DNA of 64,000 nucleotides from Arenibacter aquaticus (GTDB lineage: Bacteria; Bacteroidota; Bacteroidia; Flavobacteriales; Flavobacteriaceae). Position numbers and translations under genes: made by a program. Below the pieces are notes generated by a model. It saw nothing but the letters and a program-made list of their open reading frames with translations, was not told where the DNA came from and searched no databases. Location: NCBI RefSeq assembly GCF_003957295.1, contig NZ_RQPJ01000001.1:310001-374000 (forward strand). Direction: 5' to 3'. Shown here piece after piece: positions 41,508 to 52,037 of the stretch (its first letter is position 1; each line of letters begins with the position of its first letter).

Positions 41508-42680
41508 TTACTCTTCCTTTAAAAGAGTAAGAATTTGTGGCTCTTTTATATTTTCATTTTGCAAAAACATCTTTACGCTATTGGAAATAAATCTATTCTC
41601 CGATCGTAACAACTCAGCTATTTTAAAATAAATATCAGAGGTGAGTTTTTGTTTTCCTAAAACTAGTAGTGCTTTTTTCAGAACCTGTCCATTTAAATCC
41701 CCCAAATTCTCTACCAGTCCCATGGTAACGGAGGTCTTTAAAGCATCACAATCCGCAATTTTTTCGATGACTCTAATCTGTATATTATAATTTTCATGCA
41801 CCAAGGTCTCCATTAATCTTTGTTGAACATTATCTGAATCCAGTTCGTTTACATTAATGGCATTCAAGGCCTTTTCTACGATTATATAATTATCGTCCTT
41901 CATTAATTCAAACACCTGCTCTTTAAGTTCAGTTGTAAATTCAACATAGCCATCAATACGCTCCAATGCCCAAATTTTATCGACAAGCACCGGGCTTTTC
42001 AGTATTTTTAATACCAAAGCCGGTGATAAATCATCAATAGTGAGGTCTTGTACTTTTCGTTTCATTGGTCCGTTAATCTCATGCCATAGTTTATAGGTAG
42101 TATATGCCGCCCCATTAATTACATAAGGCGCCAAGTTCTGTGGTGTTGCAGAAGCAATACCATCAATATCGTCCAAACCATGGCTGTTTGCATCTACTGT
42201 GAGCTGATTGTAATCAATGGATGCCAAGGGTGTGCTTTCATTGGCCAATATGCCATTTAATTTTTCATACTCCTCGGTAGTAAAAGGATCATGGTCGGTC
42301 TTACTTAAAAACTCGCCTTCTGGCAACTCAAAGCCCAGATATCGCCCTGTTACGTTCCAGTACAACCTAATAGTAAGCGGCCTACATTTGTTATCAAAAC
42401 ACACCGGGGTAAATAATTCCCTGTAAAAATAAATTGGAAACCCTTCTTTTGATGACACCTTATATAATATAGCTGTATCTGAAATTGAATCCTCCACGGC
42501 CACTGAATATTCTAGTGTACTATATGGCTCCATCAAAATAGTCCGTGGTTGGAAATATTTAATTTTTTCCATGTTTACAAAAGAGAGTACCACAAAGGCC
42601 AAGGTAATTTTCGCATATCGCCAGCTTTTCCAAAGTCTATGAAGTATGGGCATTGCCTTTTTTTGAACCTGACGAAACAT
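41508..42680 (-). CDS. Membrane-anchored protein with FMN-binding-like and helical-repeat parts
   Basis: A 390-residue protein. One N-terminal membrane helix (ITLAFVVLSFV) precedes a domain of about 170 residues that ends in DDIDGIASATPQNLAPYVINGAAYTTYKLW. That segment resembles the D-x-I-S-G-A-T turn where FMN is attached in NqrC/RnfG-like domains, but with Ala/Ser differences that may abolish covalent attachment. Residues about 210-390 are HEAT-like helical repeats. It starts 5 bp after the FAD oxidoreductase gene, suggesting an electron-transfer partnership. The role is inferred. Confidence 0.55.
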   Translation of the reverse strand: MFRQVQKKAMPILHRLWKSWRYAKITLAFVVLSFVNMEKIKYFQPRTILMEPYSTLEYSVAVEDSISDTAILYKVSSKEGFPIYFYRELFTPVCFDNKCRPLTIRLYWNVTGRYLGFELPEGEFLSKTDHDPFTTEEYEKLNGILANESTPLASIDYNQLTVDANSHGLDDIDGIASATPQNLAPYVINGAAYTTYKLWHEINGPMKRKVQDLTIDDLSPALVLKILKSPVLVDKIWALERIDGYVEFTTELKEQVFELMKDDNYIIVEKALNAINVNELDSDNVQQRLMETLVHENYNIQIRVIEKIADCDALKTSVTMGLVENLGDLNGQVLKKALLVLGKQKLTSDIYFKIAELLRSENRFISNSVKMFLQNENIKEPQILTLLKEE

Positions 42681-42685
42681 ATAGA

Positions 42686-44050
42686 TTAAGTCGTTATAGG
42701 TAATATTCCTCCATGTTCCCTTATTAACTTCTTTACATCTTCAACAGGGACTTGCAGTGGTGAGACCCCTTGTTTATTTGCCAAAACGGCTGCAGCTGCG
42801 GCCGCTTGACCCATTCCCATAGAGGATGCCTGTACACGAAGGGCGGAATTGGCCATCCTGTCGCTGCTAACACATCGTCCTGCCACAAGAAAATTTTTGC
42901 TCTTCTTAGGAATGAGGGCCCGCAGCGGAATACTGGCTACCACATCTGGCTCTAAGAATTCCTGATAAATGGTTTTTCCTTCCCTATGTAGGTCAATGGG
43001 ATAAAAGGAATTGGAAATAGCATCTTCAAAAACCTTTCCTTTTAAATAGTCTTCATGACTTATTTTGTACTCCCCGTCTATTCTATAGGTTTCCCTTACG
43101 GCGGTCTCTGTCTTTAGATCAAGAATCCTCAAATTTTCACAACCTGGAAAAGTCCTTAATTTTCGTATTAAATTCAATAAAGTGGACCTACCATCCCTGT
43201 TGGCCATCGTATGGGATTCGGAACTGCTTGAATCAGCTTCTGGAACATATACATATCCATATGGCACAAATGTATTTTCAGCACTGGTTCTCAATTGATT
43301 TTTAACCATGTTCTGTCTAAGGACATGATGGTATTGTTTCGGAATTTTTGTTAGGTCCAATGCCTTATAATCGTATCCCCCTATTTGGAAAATCAGGGAA
43401 CCAGGTTGGGTTTCTGTTTCCCTAAGCACATCAAAGCCGGCCATAGAGGTAATAGAGGCATTACCTGTACAATCTATTATTTGATTACAAGTTATTTGTG
43501 TAATAATACCTTTACCCATTGTGTGTACCACCCACTCCCCATTTACGAATTTTACACTAGTTGGCGCCTCATAATAACGGATACCTACCCCTGCCTCTAT
43601 GCATTTTTCTTCTGCCAGCAGTGTATACAAAAAGCCATTTATGGACACTTGATGCTTCCAGTGACGGTCTGGGGGAATTGAAAAGTCCGGTAATTTATCC
43701 CCATTCAACTTTACGCAATCCGTGACCAACTCCCAGCCAATTCCACCAATGATCTGTTTGCCCCAGGCATGAAATATCCCGGGAAAAGTAACACCGCCGG
43801 TAGTCATGGTTCCCCCAAGTTGACTACCGCTCTCTATCAATATTGTTCTGGCTCCCGCCCTTCCGGCCTGAATAGCGGCAATAGTTCCGGCCGTACCACC
43901 CCCAACTATGAGTACGTCGGTTTTTAATGATTTACCAATAACCTTATAAGGCTCTTTTAGGACTTCTGCATTTAAGACTGCAGGGGTCATTGCTCCTACC
44001 GAGGCAAGTCCTATGGCTTTAAGAACGGATCTTCTTTCTACTTTTCCCAT
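42686..44050 (-). CDS. FAD-dependent oxidoreductase with Tat-like signal
   Basis: A 454-residue protein. The N-terminus RRSVLKAIGLASVGAMTPA is a Tat-type signal. TDVLIVGGGTAGTIAAIQAGRAGARTILIE is the dinucleotide-binding GxGxxG fold (split here: the G-G-G-T-A-G turn is near residue 50). LVAGRCVSSDRMANSALRVQ near residue 395 is the second FAD contact typical of PF12831. Such oxidoreductases are frequent in polysaccharide-utilisation loci of Bacteroidota, but their substrates are seldom known. It is followed within 5 bp by the FMN-binding-like gene. Confidence 0.82.
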   Translation of the reverse strand: MGKVERRSVLKAIGLASVGAMTPAVLNAEVLKEPYKVIGKSLKTDVLIVGGGTAGTIAAIQAGRAGARTILIESGSQLGGTMTTGGVTFPGIFHAWGKQIIGGIGWELVTDCVKLNGDKLPDFSIPPDRHWKHQVSINGFLYTLLAEEKCIEAGVGIRYYEAPTSVKFVNGEWVVHTMGKGIITQITCNQIIDCTGNASITSMAGFDVLRETETQPGSLIFQIGGYDYKALDLTKIPKQYHHVLRQNMVKNQLRTSAENTFVPYGYVYVPEADSSSSESHTMANRDGRSTLLNLIRKLRTFPGCENLRILDLKTETAVRETYRIDGEYKISHEDYLKGKVFEDAISNSFYPIDLHREGKTIYQEFLEPDVVASIPLRALIPKKSKNFLVAGRCVSSDRMANSALRVQASSMGMGQAAAAAAVLANKQGVSPLQVPVEDVKKLIREHGGILPITT

Positions 44051-44205
44051 ATTTAAATGAATCTCATTAATTATAGTTTTGCCCCATTGATCACAGAATT
44101 CGCTTTACCTGGCTTCCTCCAACTACTTAAGGGTAAGTAGTAAAAAAAGTACATTCTTCGGTAACAATGCTTAAAATTAGGTCCCCTCCCAGTCAGGACT
44201 CAGTA

Positions 44206-46146
44206 CTAATTCTTGCCCAGTTGCTGTAACACAGTATGTAATTTATTTATATTATCCCTATTTGGTATACTCCTGTTATCGGGAAAGCCTGTATGTAAAA
44301 TACCTCCATCCACTTCATACAATAGAACACCACCTACTCTTTCGTCTTTCTCTATACTATTTAAAAAATCATATTCCACCCCATCCCCCTGCGTAAAATA
44401 ATTATGGACCCATACACGCTTACCATTATCATACGCGTAGGTTTTAATGCTATCTCCCATCCCTGGCCTGTAATCGCCATGATAATAATCCTTTATGGTT
44501 ACCTCATCTACCAAATCTACTGCCTTTTTCCAATTCAGAGCTATTTTGGGCATTGCCCAGAAACCCAATTCATTAAAATCATCCAACAATCTAGGCTGCT
44601 CATGGGCATGGCGCAAATGGATCTGCATCTTTTTACCGGATCTATGAAGCGTCTCTGCCGCTTTTTCAAGGAATGATAAAAAGTATTCCCCCCTTATTTT
44701 CATTATTTTCAATGGATCGGCCGCAGTCTTGAGTATATCAATGTCATATTTTTCCTTATAACGTTTTACAATGGGCTCATTATACCCATAGTTAACGTAA
44801 TCGCTTACCATCCCAGAGTGGTTTTGAAGACGAAAATCGATTCCGTCATATCCCATTTCCACAGCGCGTTCTACTTGTTCCAGCCAGTATTCCCGTACTT
44901 CGGGATACGCTTCACAAGGGGTGCCCCCCATATAATTTCGTTTGCCTTTTGCAATGCCGTATAGCGGACTGCTCACCCAACCGTCTCCCCAGTGACCTGT
45001 TCCTTGAAATTGAAATTCAAAGCCCCAATCCATAAACAGTTTTAAAGCTTCCTTGTTCTTAACAGGCCGTTTCTCCAGCCCCCATGCTCTTTCTTCAGGA
45101 GATTTACTTGCTTCCTCAGGACTCATAGGGCTTCTAGAATGTATCCCCGTGGTGATGGGTATCTCCCCAGAACGGGTATACGCCTTTATCATTGAAAAGG
45201 GAATGGTAAACAAATTTTTATTGTGATCCAGACTTATTGCCCAATAATTATAATTTTCAGGAAGACTAAAATTTGTAATGGTTAAAATTAAAAAACGCTT
45301 GGGCTCCTCTGCTATTAGAAAGCCGTTGGCATCCCTTACCTCGCGTAACTCAATATTTGATTTTACTTCAATATTTCCACTGTACTTAATGTACTTTCCA
45401 TTTGTTTTGCTATACCATAGGGTAATTTTTGGAACCTGAAATTCTGAATCCTTTAATCCGTTAAATTCAAAATATTTGTCATAGGAAACCTTTTGTTTAA
45501 AGGAGTCCATGCTAAAAGCTATTTCCAATGATTTGATGGGTTCATTCAACCTGTTAAGAATTGTCTCTGATTGAGGTTTTCTTTTTACTCTTAGGTTTGG
45601 GTTGTCGGATATCAAATTATCAAAATGAATGTGTTGTCCGCCAATAGTTTCAATCTGTTTCCTACTAAGGGGGGCCTTGGCAGCGTGGGGAATAGTGAAC
45701 CCAGTCCCGGATTCATAAGGTTTTATAATGGCCCAAGCTTCCATGCCAAGTCTTTTAGCTTCGGACATATATATGTAATTAGGATCTCCCAGGGCCAATA
45801 TAGATGCCAAGGTGCTATTTCCTGTACCTTTATCAGTAGGCATTACTGAAATTGTTGGATCGGAGAAGGCTGGGTATCCAGGTTGACATAATACAAAATA
45901 GACCCTAGTAAAACCTAAATTTTTTAAAAAGACCATTTCTTCCCGCACCTTTTTATAGTCGTGAAAACCTCTGAGTTGCGGCATAATATCGACCACAGGG
46001 GCAAACATTGTCCCTGCTTTTGTGGGTAATGGCAGTTCATTGATTGAATGGTCCGAATTTTTTGAAGCTATTGGACCGTGCCTAGTTTGTGAAATTAGTC
46101 CTGTTGTAAATAACAGTAAAATTGACAAGGAAATAGTTAATTTCAT
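44206..46146 (-). CDS. Secreted glycoside-hydrolase-like TIM-barrel protein
   Basis: A 646-residue protein with a signal peptide (MKLTISLSILLLFTTGLISQ). The opening of the barrel is LKNLGFTRVYFVLCQPGYP. Later strands GYDGIDFRLQNHSG and MQIHLRHAHEQPRLL resemble the catalytic-face segments of DUF187/GHL10-like hydrolases, and TIKDYYHGDYRPGMG and GGVLLYEVDGG sit near the end. An insertion of about 130 residues (about 180-320) looks like a beta-sandwich. The polysaccharide or glycoside target is unknown. It is part of the SusCD-led run, with its own possible promoter at 46163-46170. Confidence 0.7.
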   Translation of the reverse strand: MKLTISLSILLLFTTGLISQTRHGPIASKNSDHSINELPLPTKAGTMFAPVVDIMPQLRGFHDYKKVREEMVFLKNLGFTRVYFVLCQPGYPAFSDPTISVMPTDKGTGNSTLASILALGDPNYIYMSEAKRLGMEAWAIIKPYESGTGFTIPHAAKAPLSRKQIETIGGQHIHFDNLISDNPNLRVKRKPQSETILNRLNEPIKSLEIAFSMDSFKQKVSYDKYFEFNGLKDSEFQVPKITLWYSKTNGKYIKYSGNIEVKSNIELREVRDANGFLIAEEPKRFLILTITNFSLPENYNYWAISLDHNKNLFTIPFSMIKAYTRSGEIPITTGIHSRSPMSPEEASKSPEERAWGLEKRPVKNKEALKLFMDWGFEFQFQGTGHWGDGWVSSPLYGIAKGKRNYMGGTPCEAYPEVREYWLEQVERAVEMGYDGIDFRLQNHSGMVSDYVNYGYNEPIVKRYKEKYDIDILKTAADPLKIMKIRGEYFLSFLEKAAETLHRSGKKMQIHLRHAHEQPRLLDDFNELGFWAMPKIALNWKKAVDLVDEVTIKDYYHGDYRPGMGDSIKTYAYDNGKRVWVHNYFTQGDGVEYDFLNSIEKDERVGGVLLYEVDGGILHTGFPDNRSIPNRDNINKLHTVLQQLGKN

Positions 46147-46162
46147 TATTACAGGATTTTAT

Positions 46163-46170
46163 TAAATATA
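46163..46170 (-). promoter_or_regulatory. Possible -7 box before the glycoside-hydrolase-like gene
   Basis: The minus strand reads TATATTTA, of the TAnnTTTR form, 17-24 bases before the ATG at 46146. The remaining gap to the SusD stop (46171-46439) shows no gene. Confidence 0.35.
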
Positions 46171-46439
46171 AAAAGAACTGGACTATTTACCGCATTGGGT
46201 TTCAGTTCTTCGGATCGTTAGTTCTTTTAGAACCTTCTATAGGATTGCTCTTATTGAAATTTACCGGTCCCTAGACAGAACTGGGCACTCCAATTGGGCA
46301 AAATTAGACTATCCTAATCTCCCTTGGATGATAGTAAATTTTGACAAAGCTTCTAATTTAGTCTTAAAAATAAAATATCCACCCCTATTATCCAGATATC
46401 CTCGATTTTAGGAGCAGATATTTTATTTGCATTTTTTAA

Positions 46440-48116
46440 CTACCTGTTCCAACCAGGATTTTGCTCCATTTTTACATCCTTATTTCTATCGATGGCACTC
46501 TGTGGTATAGGCCACAAGTTATAATCAAAGTTTAGGGTCAGGGCCACATGTGGATGTAGGGCATATTCCTTGATACGATCTGTAGCAACAGTACCTCCCA
46601 TTCGCAAAAGGGTATTCCATCTGCTTTCCTCAACAAATAGTTCCCTTGCCCTTTCATCCAGGATATAGTCTATATCAATATCGTCTGCAGTTGCCAATAT
46701 ATCACACTGGGCACGGGATCTGATTAAATTTATGTCATTTGCTGCCAATTGATTTTCCCCTTTTCGGTGATAGGCTTCTGCCCTAAGTAAAATAGTCTCA
46801 GGCAAACGAAGGGCATATTTATCCCTAAAGATATTACTTCTATTTTCCCCTTGGTCCAAACCATCAAACTTATCGGTATTCAATTTATAAAAAATAGGGA
46901 AAATCCAGCCACGTCCTTCATTGGTTTCATCTATTACATCTTGAGGTACTTGTTGACCTGCAAGTTCTGGGTAGTTAACGGGATCGTTATAAAATATTTT
47001 CCGACTAATATTATGTTCTGCATTTCTCTGATCACCAGCGGACACGCTTTCGTCCCATAGAATATCCTGGGTCAATGGCGAAGGCGCATAAAAAGCCACA
47101 CCTCTACCACCGGCATCATCCCCTACACCGTCAAACCCTTCAATGGCCCTATATACGGGTGCAAAGTATCTGGGATAGTTTATCACCGACTGTCCGTCCT
47201 CTTGAATATAGGCATCAAAATCTACTTGAAAGGTCCAAATACTTTCCCTGTTTCCATCGGAATAATTTATGTTGCCGTTTCTAAACAGATCCCACCATAC
47301 GTCTGCACCACCTGTCACCGTATTTTCCTCATCCACTCTGGCTCCAAATCGTTCTGTCATCAAGGAATAGGTACCTCCATCAATTACATCGGAGGCGTAT
47401 TTTATGGCCTGATCATAAGCCGATTCATTTGATGTTTCAATTCCCAGAGCGAGATAAAATTCACTAAGATAATGTTGGGCAACACCTTTAACCAACCTAC
47501 CTCCTTGTGTAGTTGTTTCCGGTAGATCATCTACAATAGCCTCCAATTCATCTATGGCAAATCCGTAGGTCTCCTCACGGGTACTCCTAACATAATCAAA
47601 CCGAGGTTCCTTTGCTACTTCCGTTACAATTGGAACACCTCCAAAAAGCTCCCCAAGCATTCCATGGGCATACCCTCTAAAAAACCGGGCCTGTGCAATT
47701 AAATAAGCTTTCTTATCTTCGGATTCAAAAGAAATTCCTTCCTCTTCAATTGCAGACAGCGCTGTATTGGCCGTGGCAATTAATTCATAATAGAAATCAT
47801 AGACATTTCTAAAGTTAGAGCTTTCAGCGTTTATCTTACTGTAGTCACTAAACGTATTGGATATCCTGAACTCTGGCACATCCAAAACATCGGTACCCAC
47901 TCCCTGAATTTGAGCATTGGTCAATTCAAAATTTCGCAAGCGGGAATACATAGTTATAATTACCTGGTCCAATTGTGTGTCGGATGAAAAAATATTATTG
48001 GTAGTGTAGAATGTTTTGGGTTCTTCATTTAAGAACGCTTCGTCATCACACCCTATAGTAGTTGCAAGCAACACCAATAGAGTAAAAACTTTTACAATTA
48101 TATTATTGATTTTCAT
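46440..48116 (-). CDS. SusD/RagB family nutrient-binding outer-membrane lipoprotein
   Basis: A 558-residue protein with lipobox TIGC near residue 23. FLNEEPKTFYTTNNIFSSD is the classic SusD N-terminus. The four TPR helices (AQARFFRGYAHGML; LRAEAYHRKGENQLAANDINLIRSRA) and the C-terminal LWPIPQSAIDRNKDVKMEQNPGW complete the family pattern. It forms the lid on the SusC transporter encoded 18 bp upstream. The ligand is unknown. Confidence 0.92.
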   Translation of the reverse strand: MKINNIIVKVFTLLVLLATTIGCDDEAFLNEEPKTFYTTNNIFSSDTQLDQVIITMYSRLRNFELTNAQIQGVGTDVLDVPEFRISNTFSDYSKINAESSNFRNVYDFYYELIATANTALSAIEEEGISFESEDKKAYLIAQARFFRGYAHGMLGELFGGVPIVTEVAKEPRFDYVRSTREETYGFAIDELEAIVDDLPETTTQGGRLVKGVAQHYLSEFYLALGIETSNESAYDQAIKYASDVIDGGTYSLMTERFGARVDEENTVTGGADVWWDLFRNGNINYSDGNRESIWTFQVDFDAYIQEDGQSVINYPRYFAPVYRAIEGFDGVGDDAGGRGVAFYAPSPLTQDILWDESVSAGDQRNAEHNISRKIFYNDPVNYPELAGQQVPQDVIDETNEGRGWIFPIFYKLNTDKFDGLDQGENRSNIFRDKYALRLPETILLRAEAYHRKGENQLAANDINLIRSRAQCDILATADDIDIDYILDERARELFVEESRWNTLLRMGGTVATDRIKEYALHPHVALTLNFDYNLWPIPQSAIDRNKDVKMEQNPGWNR

Positions 48117-48134
48117 TTGATCTTTTTTTATCTA

Positions 48135-51100
48135 TTAGAAACTTAATTTCATACCCAAGGTGTATATGGTAGGTACCGGCTGAGTATTATCGTCCGGTCT
48201 TATTCCCGCTTCAGGATCACCTCCTCCAAACCAGTTGGTAAAGGTATATTGGTTTTTAATGCTGGTATAAAGCTCCATCGAATTTAAACCGATAGCGTTT
48301 AAGGTCTCCTTTGGCAACTTATAGGACAAGTTAATATCCTGTATCTTGACAAAACCACGGGACTGTAGTCCTAGATAACGATTGCTATAGGCATCTGCCC
48401 GTAGATATTTTTCACTCTTGTTTTCAGGTGTCCACCAGTCATGGTCTATTTCATTGGTTGCGTATCTATCCTTAAAGGAATTGTGCAACTGGTTTTCCCT
48501 CATATAAAAATTATCCTTGCCTCCACCGAAAATACCGGAAACCATAACATACAAACTAAAGTTCTTGTACTCTACCGTATTGGATAAGCTAAGTCTAAAA
48601 TTTTCTTTTCTGTAACCTAATATTTTTCTATCATAATCTGCAGAGATGATGCCATCAGGCACCCCATCGGGCCCACTTAAATCCTTGAACATAGGGTCGC
48701 CAGGTTCTGCTCCTACATTTTCAATGTATTCCGTGTCATCTTCTTGGACAACACCTACATATTCGTAACCGTAAATAGCGCCCAACGACTTTCCAATAAA
48801 GAGACTGTTGGCAATATCGTCATCTTCTTTTCCATCCCCATCGTTATCATCTCCGTACAAGCTAACAATTTTGTTTCGGTTTTGCCAGAAGGTTAGTCCG
48901 GATGACCATTTTAAATTTTGATTAGAAATGTTCACCGTACGTAAACTAATCTCGACACCCTTATTGTCTACCTGTCCTAAACTGGAAAATATAGAACTAA
49001 ATCCGGTCATGATGGGTATCTGTCTGGAAAATATCTGATCGGATGTTTCGGAGAAATAAAAATCAAGATCTAGGAACACCCTATTATCAAACCAGGTAGA
49101 TTGGAAGCCACCGTTAAATGCCGTGGTAGTTTCCCAACCAAGACTAGGGCTTCCCAAATTACTTTGCTCAACACCGTACAATATGGATGATGGCGCATCA
49201 CCAAATTCATAACGAATACCTCCATCGTTTCCACTTGCCACTCTGGCCAGCGTCTGATAGGGATCAAGTCCCTGATTACCGTTTTTACCGTAAGAAGCTT
49301 TGATCTTTAGATAGTCCAAACTCTCAAACCCACTTAGGAAATCCTCTTCTGTGGCAGTCCAGGCCACCCCAAGAGAACGGAAATCACCCCATTTCTGATC
49401 TTCTCCAAAAACGGAAGCTCCGTCCCTACGCATGGTACCCGTTAAATGGTACTTGTCCTTATAGGCATATGCCAATCGGCCAACATATCCAATATTGGCT
49501 TTCTCTACCACATTCAGATTTGTCTTTTGAACAGCAGCTTTGTGGATTCCATCAACTCCAAGTAATGTATTCCCATTTACCGAATAGTCACTACCAGTGG
49601 CACTGACCAGCTTGCTGTATGAATAATCACGAGTGGCAACCAATGTAGCATCCAAATAATGATCGCCCAATAATTTTTTATAATTCAATATATGATCCAT
49701 GACATAGGTATAACTATTTGTTCGATTGTTATACCCATTTGCTTGTGACAATCTTTTGGACAATTCACCTGCGGAATATCTATCTATATATGGAACCGTA
49801 GTGGCCTCTCCTATGTAATAATCCTCATAAACAAATCTGTCGCGTTGGTTGTGATTAGCATTGATCGAAAAATTAAAGCGATACGTTAACCCATCTATTT
49901 TGGGAACGTCTACCAATGCATAAGCACTTAGCCTATAGAAATTCCTTTTATCTATATCATCTATAGTTCCATCTGTACCCCATAAAGGATTGGGAACAGA
50001 TTGGCCGGTAGGGTATCTTTCCAATAAGGTACCCGTATTGGATCCTGGATTAACGGGCATGCCCTCATACCTATATGGATACGCCCATGGTTGCTGCATG
50101 TAAGCATTATTACCCAAGCTTGCCCGGACCCCTGAATAATCGTTGTTATTGTATGTTCCGTCTATGCCTACTTTTAACCAGTCGGTAACATCGGCATCCA
50201 ACTTTGTCCGTATTGAGACCCGTTGAAAATCGTCACCTACTATAGCACCTTCATTGCTGGTGTATCCACCTGAAAAATAGTAGTTTATCTTATCCGATCT
50301 ACCCGATACCGCTATTTGGTGATTTTGATTGAACCCATCCCGTGAAATAAGATCCATCCAATTGGTATCTACCTCCTTTTGCTCCCACAATGTGGTAGCA
50401 TACGCCGCATCAAAAACAATTTCCTCAGGTGAATTGATGGATGGAGTCTGAGCTATATACTTCTCGGTCCAACGATCCCTATCCATCATGTCAAATTTAT
50501 TTTGCCAAGTATTCACCCCTATAGAAGTATTATATGTGATAATAGGCTTATCCGACTTCCCCTTTTTAGTTGTAATAACGATTACCCCATTGGCTGCCCT
50601 AGATCCATATACTGCCGCGGCCGAGGCATCCTTTAGAACGTCTATGGTAGAAATATCATCGGTGTTGATATCCGTCATGCTTCCAAGAAATATAATTCCA
50701 TCCAGAACAATTAACGGACTATTTGATCCATTGATTGAATTTTGTCCACGTACCAAAATATTCGGGGTGGTCCCTGGGGAGTTTTGGACACCCACATTAA
50801 CACCCGAGACATTTCCCTTTAGCACCTGCAAGGCATTGGTATTAGCCGACAGCGCAATAGGGGAGTCTTCCAGATCAACGGTACTGACAGCTCCCGAAAT
50901 ATCCTTTCTTCTTGCCGTACCATACCCCACTACAACAACCTCATCTAATTGGGCTGAATCTTCCTGCAGTATAATTTGCAATTGAGATTGCCCATTAATA
51001 GCTACTTCTTGGCTGGAAAATCCAATATAAGAAACAACCAATACCGCATTAAGATCGGCTACCGTTAAAGAAAAATTTCCGTCAAAATCCGCCTGCGTAC

Positions 51101-51356
51101 CATTGGTAGTTCCTTTTTCTACAATACTTGCCCCAGGCAAGGGATTGTTTTGACCATCTACAACCGTACCAGATATGCTTACGGTTTGCACCAGCCCCTT
51201 ATAATTCCTAGCTTCAATTTCAAAAGTATCCAACGACCTTGCATTTAAGCTAATTGAACATAGTATTAGAGCCAATATGGATCCTCTGACCGGCATTTCT
51301 TTTTTCAAAAAAAATGAAAAAAGGCTTAACAACTTTTTAAATCCTGTTTGTTTCAT
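48135..51356 (-). CDS. SusC/RagA family TonB-linked outer membrane transporter
   Basis: A 1073-residue protein. After the signal region comes a carboxypeptidase-like domain (ISGTVVDGQNNPLPGASIVEKGT; about 60-135). DEVVVVGYGT is the TonB box. The plug has DVLKDASAAAVYGSRAANGVIVITTKKG, the hallmark of the SusC family, followed by a 22-strand barrel ending YTLGMKLSF. The N-terminus is longer than usual: about 25 residues precede the hydrophobic core (SILALILCSISLNARS). No sigma/anti-sigma or hybrid sensor gene is next to it. Energy comes from TonB. Confidence 0.93.
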   Translation of the reverse strand: MKQTGFKKLLSLFSFFLKKEMPVRGSILALILCSISLNARSLDTFEIEARNYKGLVQTVSISGTVVDGQNNPLPGASIVEKGTTNGTQADFDGNFSLTVADLNAVLVVSYIGFSSQEVAINGQSQLQIILQEDSAQLDEVVVVGYGTARRKDISGAVSTVDLEDSPIALSANTNALQVLKGNVSGVNVGVQNSPGTTPNILVRGQNSINGSNSPLIVLDGIIFLGSMTDINTDDISTIDVLKDASAAAVYGSRAANGVIVITTKKGKSDKPIITYNTSIGVNTWQNKFDMMDRDRWTEKYIAQTPSINSPEEIVFDAAYATTLWEQKEVDTNWMDLISRDGFNQNHQIAVSGRSDKINYYFSGGYTSNEGAIVGDDFQRVSIRTKLDADVTDWLKVGIDGTYNNNDYSGVRASLGNNAYMQQPWAYPYRYEGMPVNPGSNTGTLLERYPTGQSVPNPLWGTDGTIDDIDKRNFYRLSAYALVDVPKIDGLTYRFNFSINANHNQRDRFVYEDYYIGEATTVPYIDRYSAGELSKRLSQANGYNNRTNSYTYVMDHILNYKKLLGDHYLDATLVATRDYSYSKLVSATGSDYSVNGNTLLGVDGIHKAAVQKTNLNVVEKANIGYVGRLAYAYKDKYHLTGTMRRDGASVFGEDQKWGDFRSLGVAWTATEEDFLSGFESLDYLKIKASYGKNGNQGLDPYQTLARVASGNDGGIRYEFGDAPSSILYGVEQSNLGSPSLGWETTTAFNGGFQSTWFDNRVFLDLDFYFSETSDQIFSRQIPIMTGFSSIFSSLGQVDNKGVEISLRTVNISNQNLKWSSGLTFWQNRNKIVSLYGDDNDGDGKEDDDIANSLFIGKSLGAIYGYEYVGVVQEDDTEYIENVGAEPGDPMFKDLSGPDGVPDGIISADYDRKILGYRKENFRLSLSNTVEYKNFSLYVMVSGIFGGGKDNFYMRENQLHNSFKDRYATNEIDHDWWTPENKSEKYLRADAYSNRYLGLQSRGFVKIQDINLSYKLPKETLNAIGLNSMELYTSIKNQYTFTNWFGGGDPEAGIRPDDNTQPVPTIYTLGMKLSF

Positions 51357-52037
51357 AGAGTTATGTTAGTTTTGGTTTTCTACAAGCCTGTTAAAAATAA
51401 TTTAACATTTACTTATCATAAATTTTTCATAAAACTACAATACGCATTAATTAGCAGTATCCTGTACTGTCCTGCCCCAGAGGCTACATACTTGGCATAT
51501 TGGTAATTTAAATGTTAAAAATTGTTCAATTCCAAATTTTACAAAGCGTAATTTTTCCTAATTGAAAATCACACACATGTCTGGTCTAGAGTCTACAAGG
51601 GAGTAGCCGACGGATATCTTGTTGCAATGTTAAATATTGACCAAGGCCATTTACGTGTAGTTTAAATAAAAGTTGGTATGTATGGATAATGTTATTCAAT
51701 CTAGCCGTTCTGGATGATGAACAGGTGTATCGCCATACCGGTCCATGAAGGACACCATTATTTAAAAGTATATTAATCCGGTACCTGTGGACAGGGTTAA
51801 AGGAGACAAAAACATTAAGTTTAACTCCATTAAATTATATAAATAGGTCTTTAATTAACGATAAAGGTTGAGGCCTTGAATATATAAAAACACCCAAGGC
51901 CCCAACCCCATTAATATGCTAAACCCAATAGATCATCATTAAAAAAACCTATTGAAGTATGAAGAAAAAACTACCTTAAATTAAATAAGTTCATGCCCTG
52001 AAACCAAGAAGTAATAGGTTTTGGACAACTTTGCCTT
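51357..52037. other. 680-bp gap upstream of susC, with one imperfect inverted repeat
   Basis: No credible gene was found. TATTTTTA on the minus strand (51399-51392) is a possible weak -7 box for susC. GGTTGAGGCCTTG (51866-51878) is mirrored by CAAGGCCCCAACC (51895-51907) with one mismatch, a strong hairpin without a T-run. It may be a leader structure, a protein site or a terminator remnant for the DUF6090-side transcript. Confidence 0.45.
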
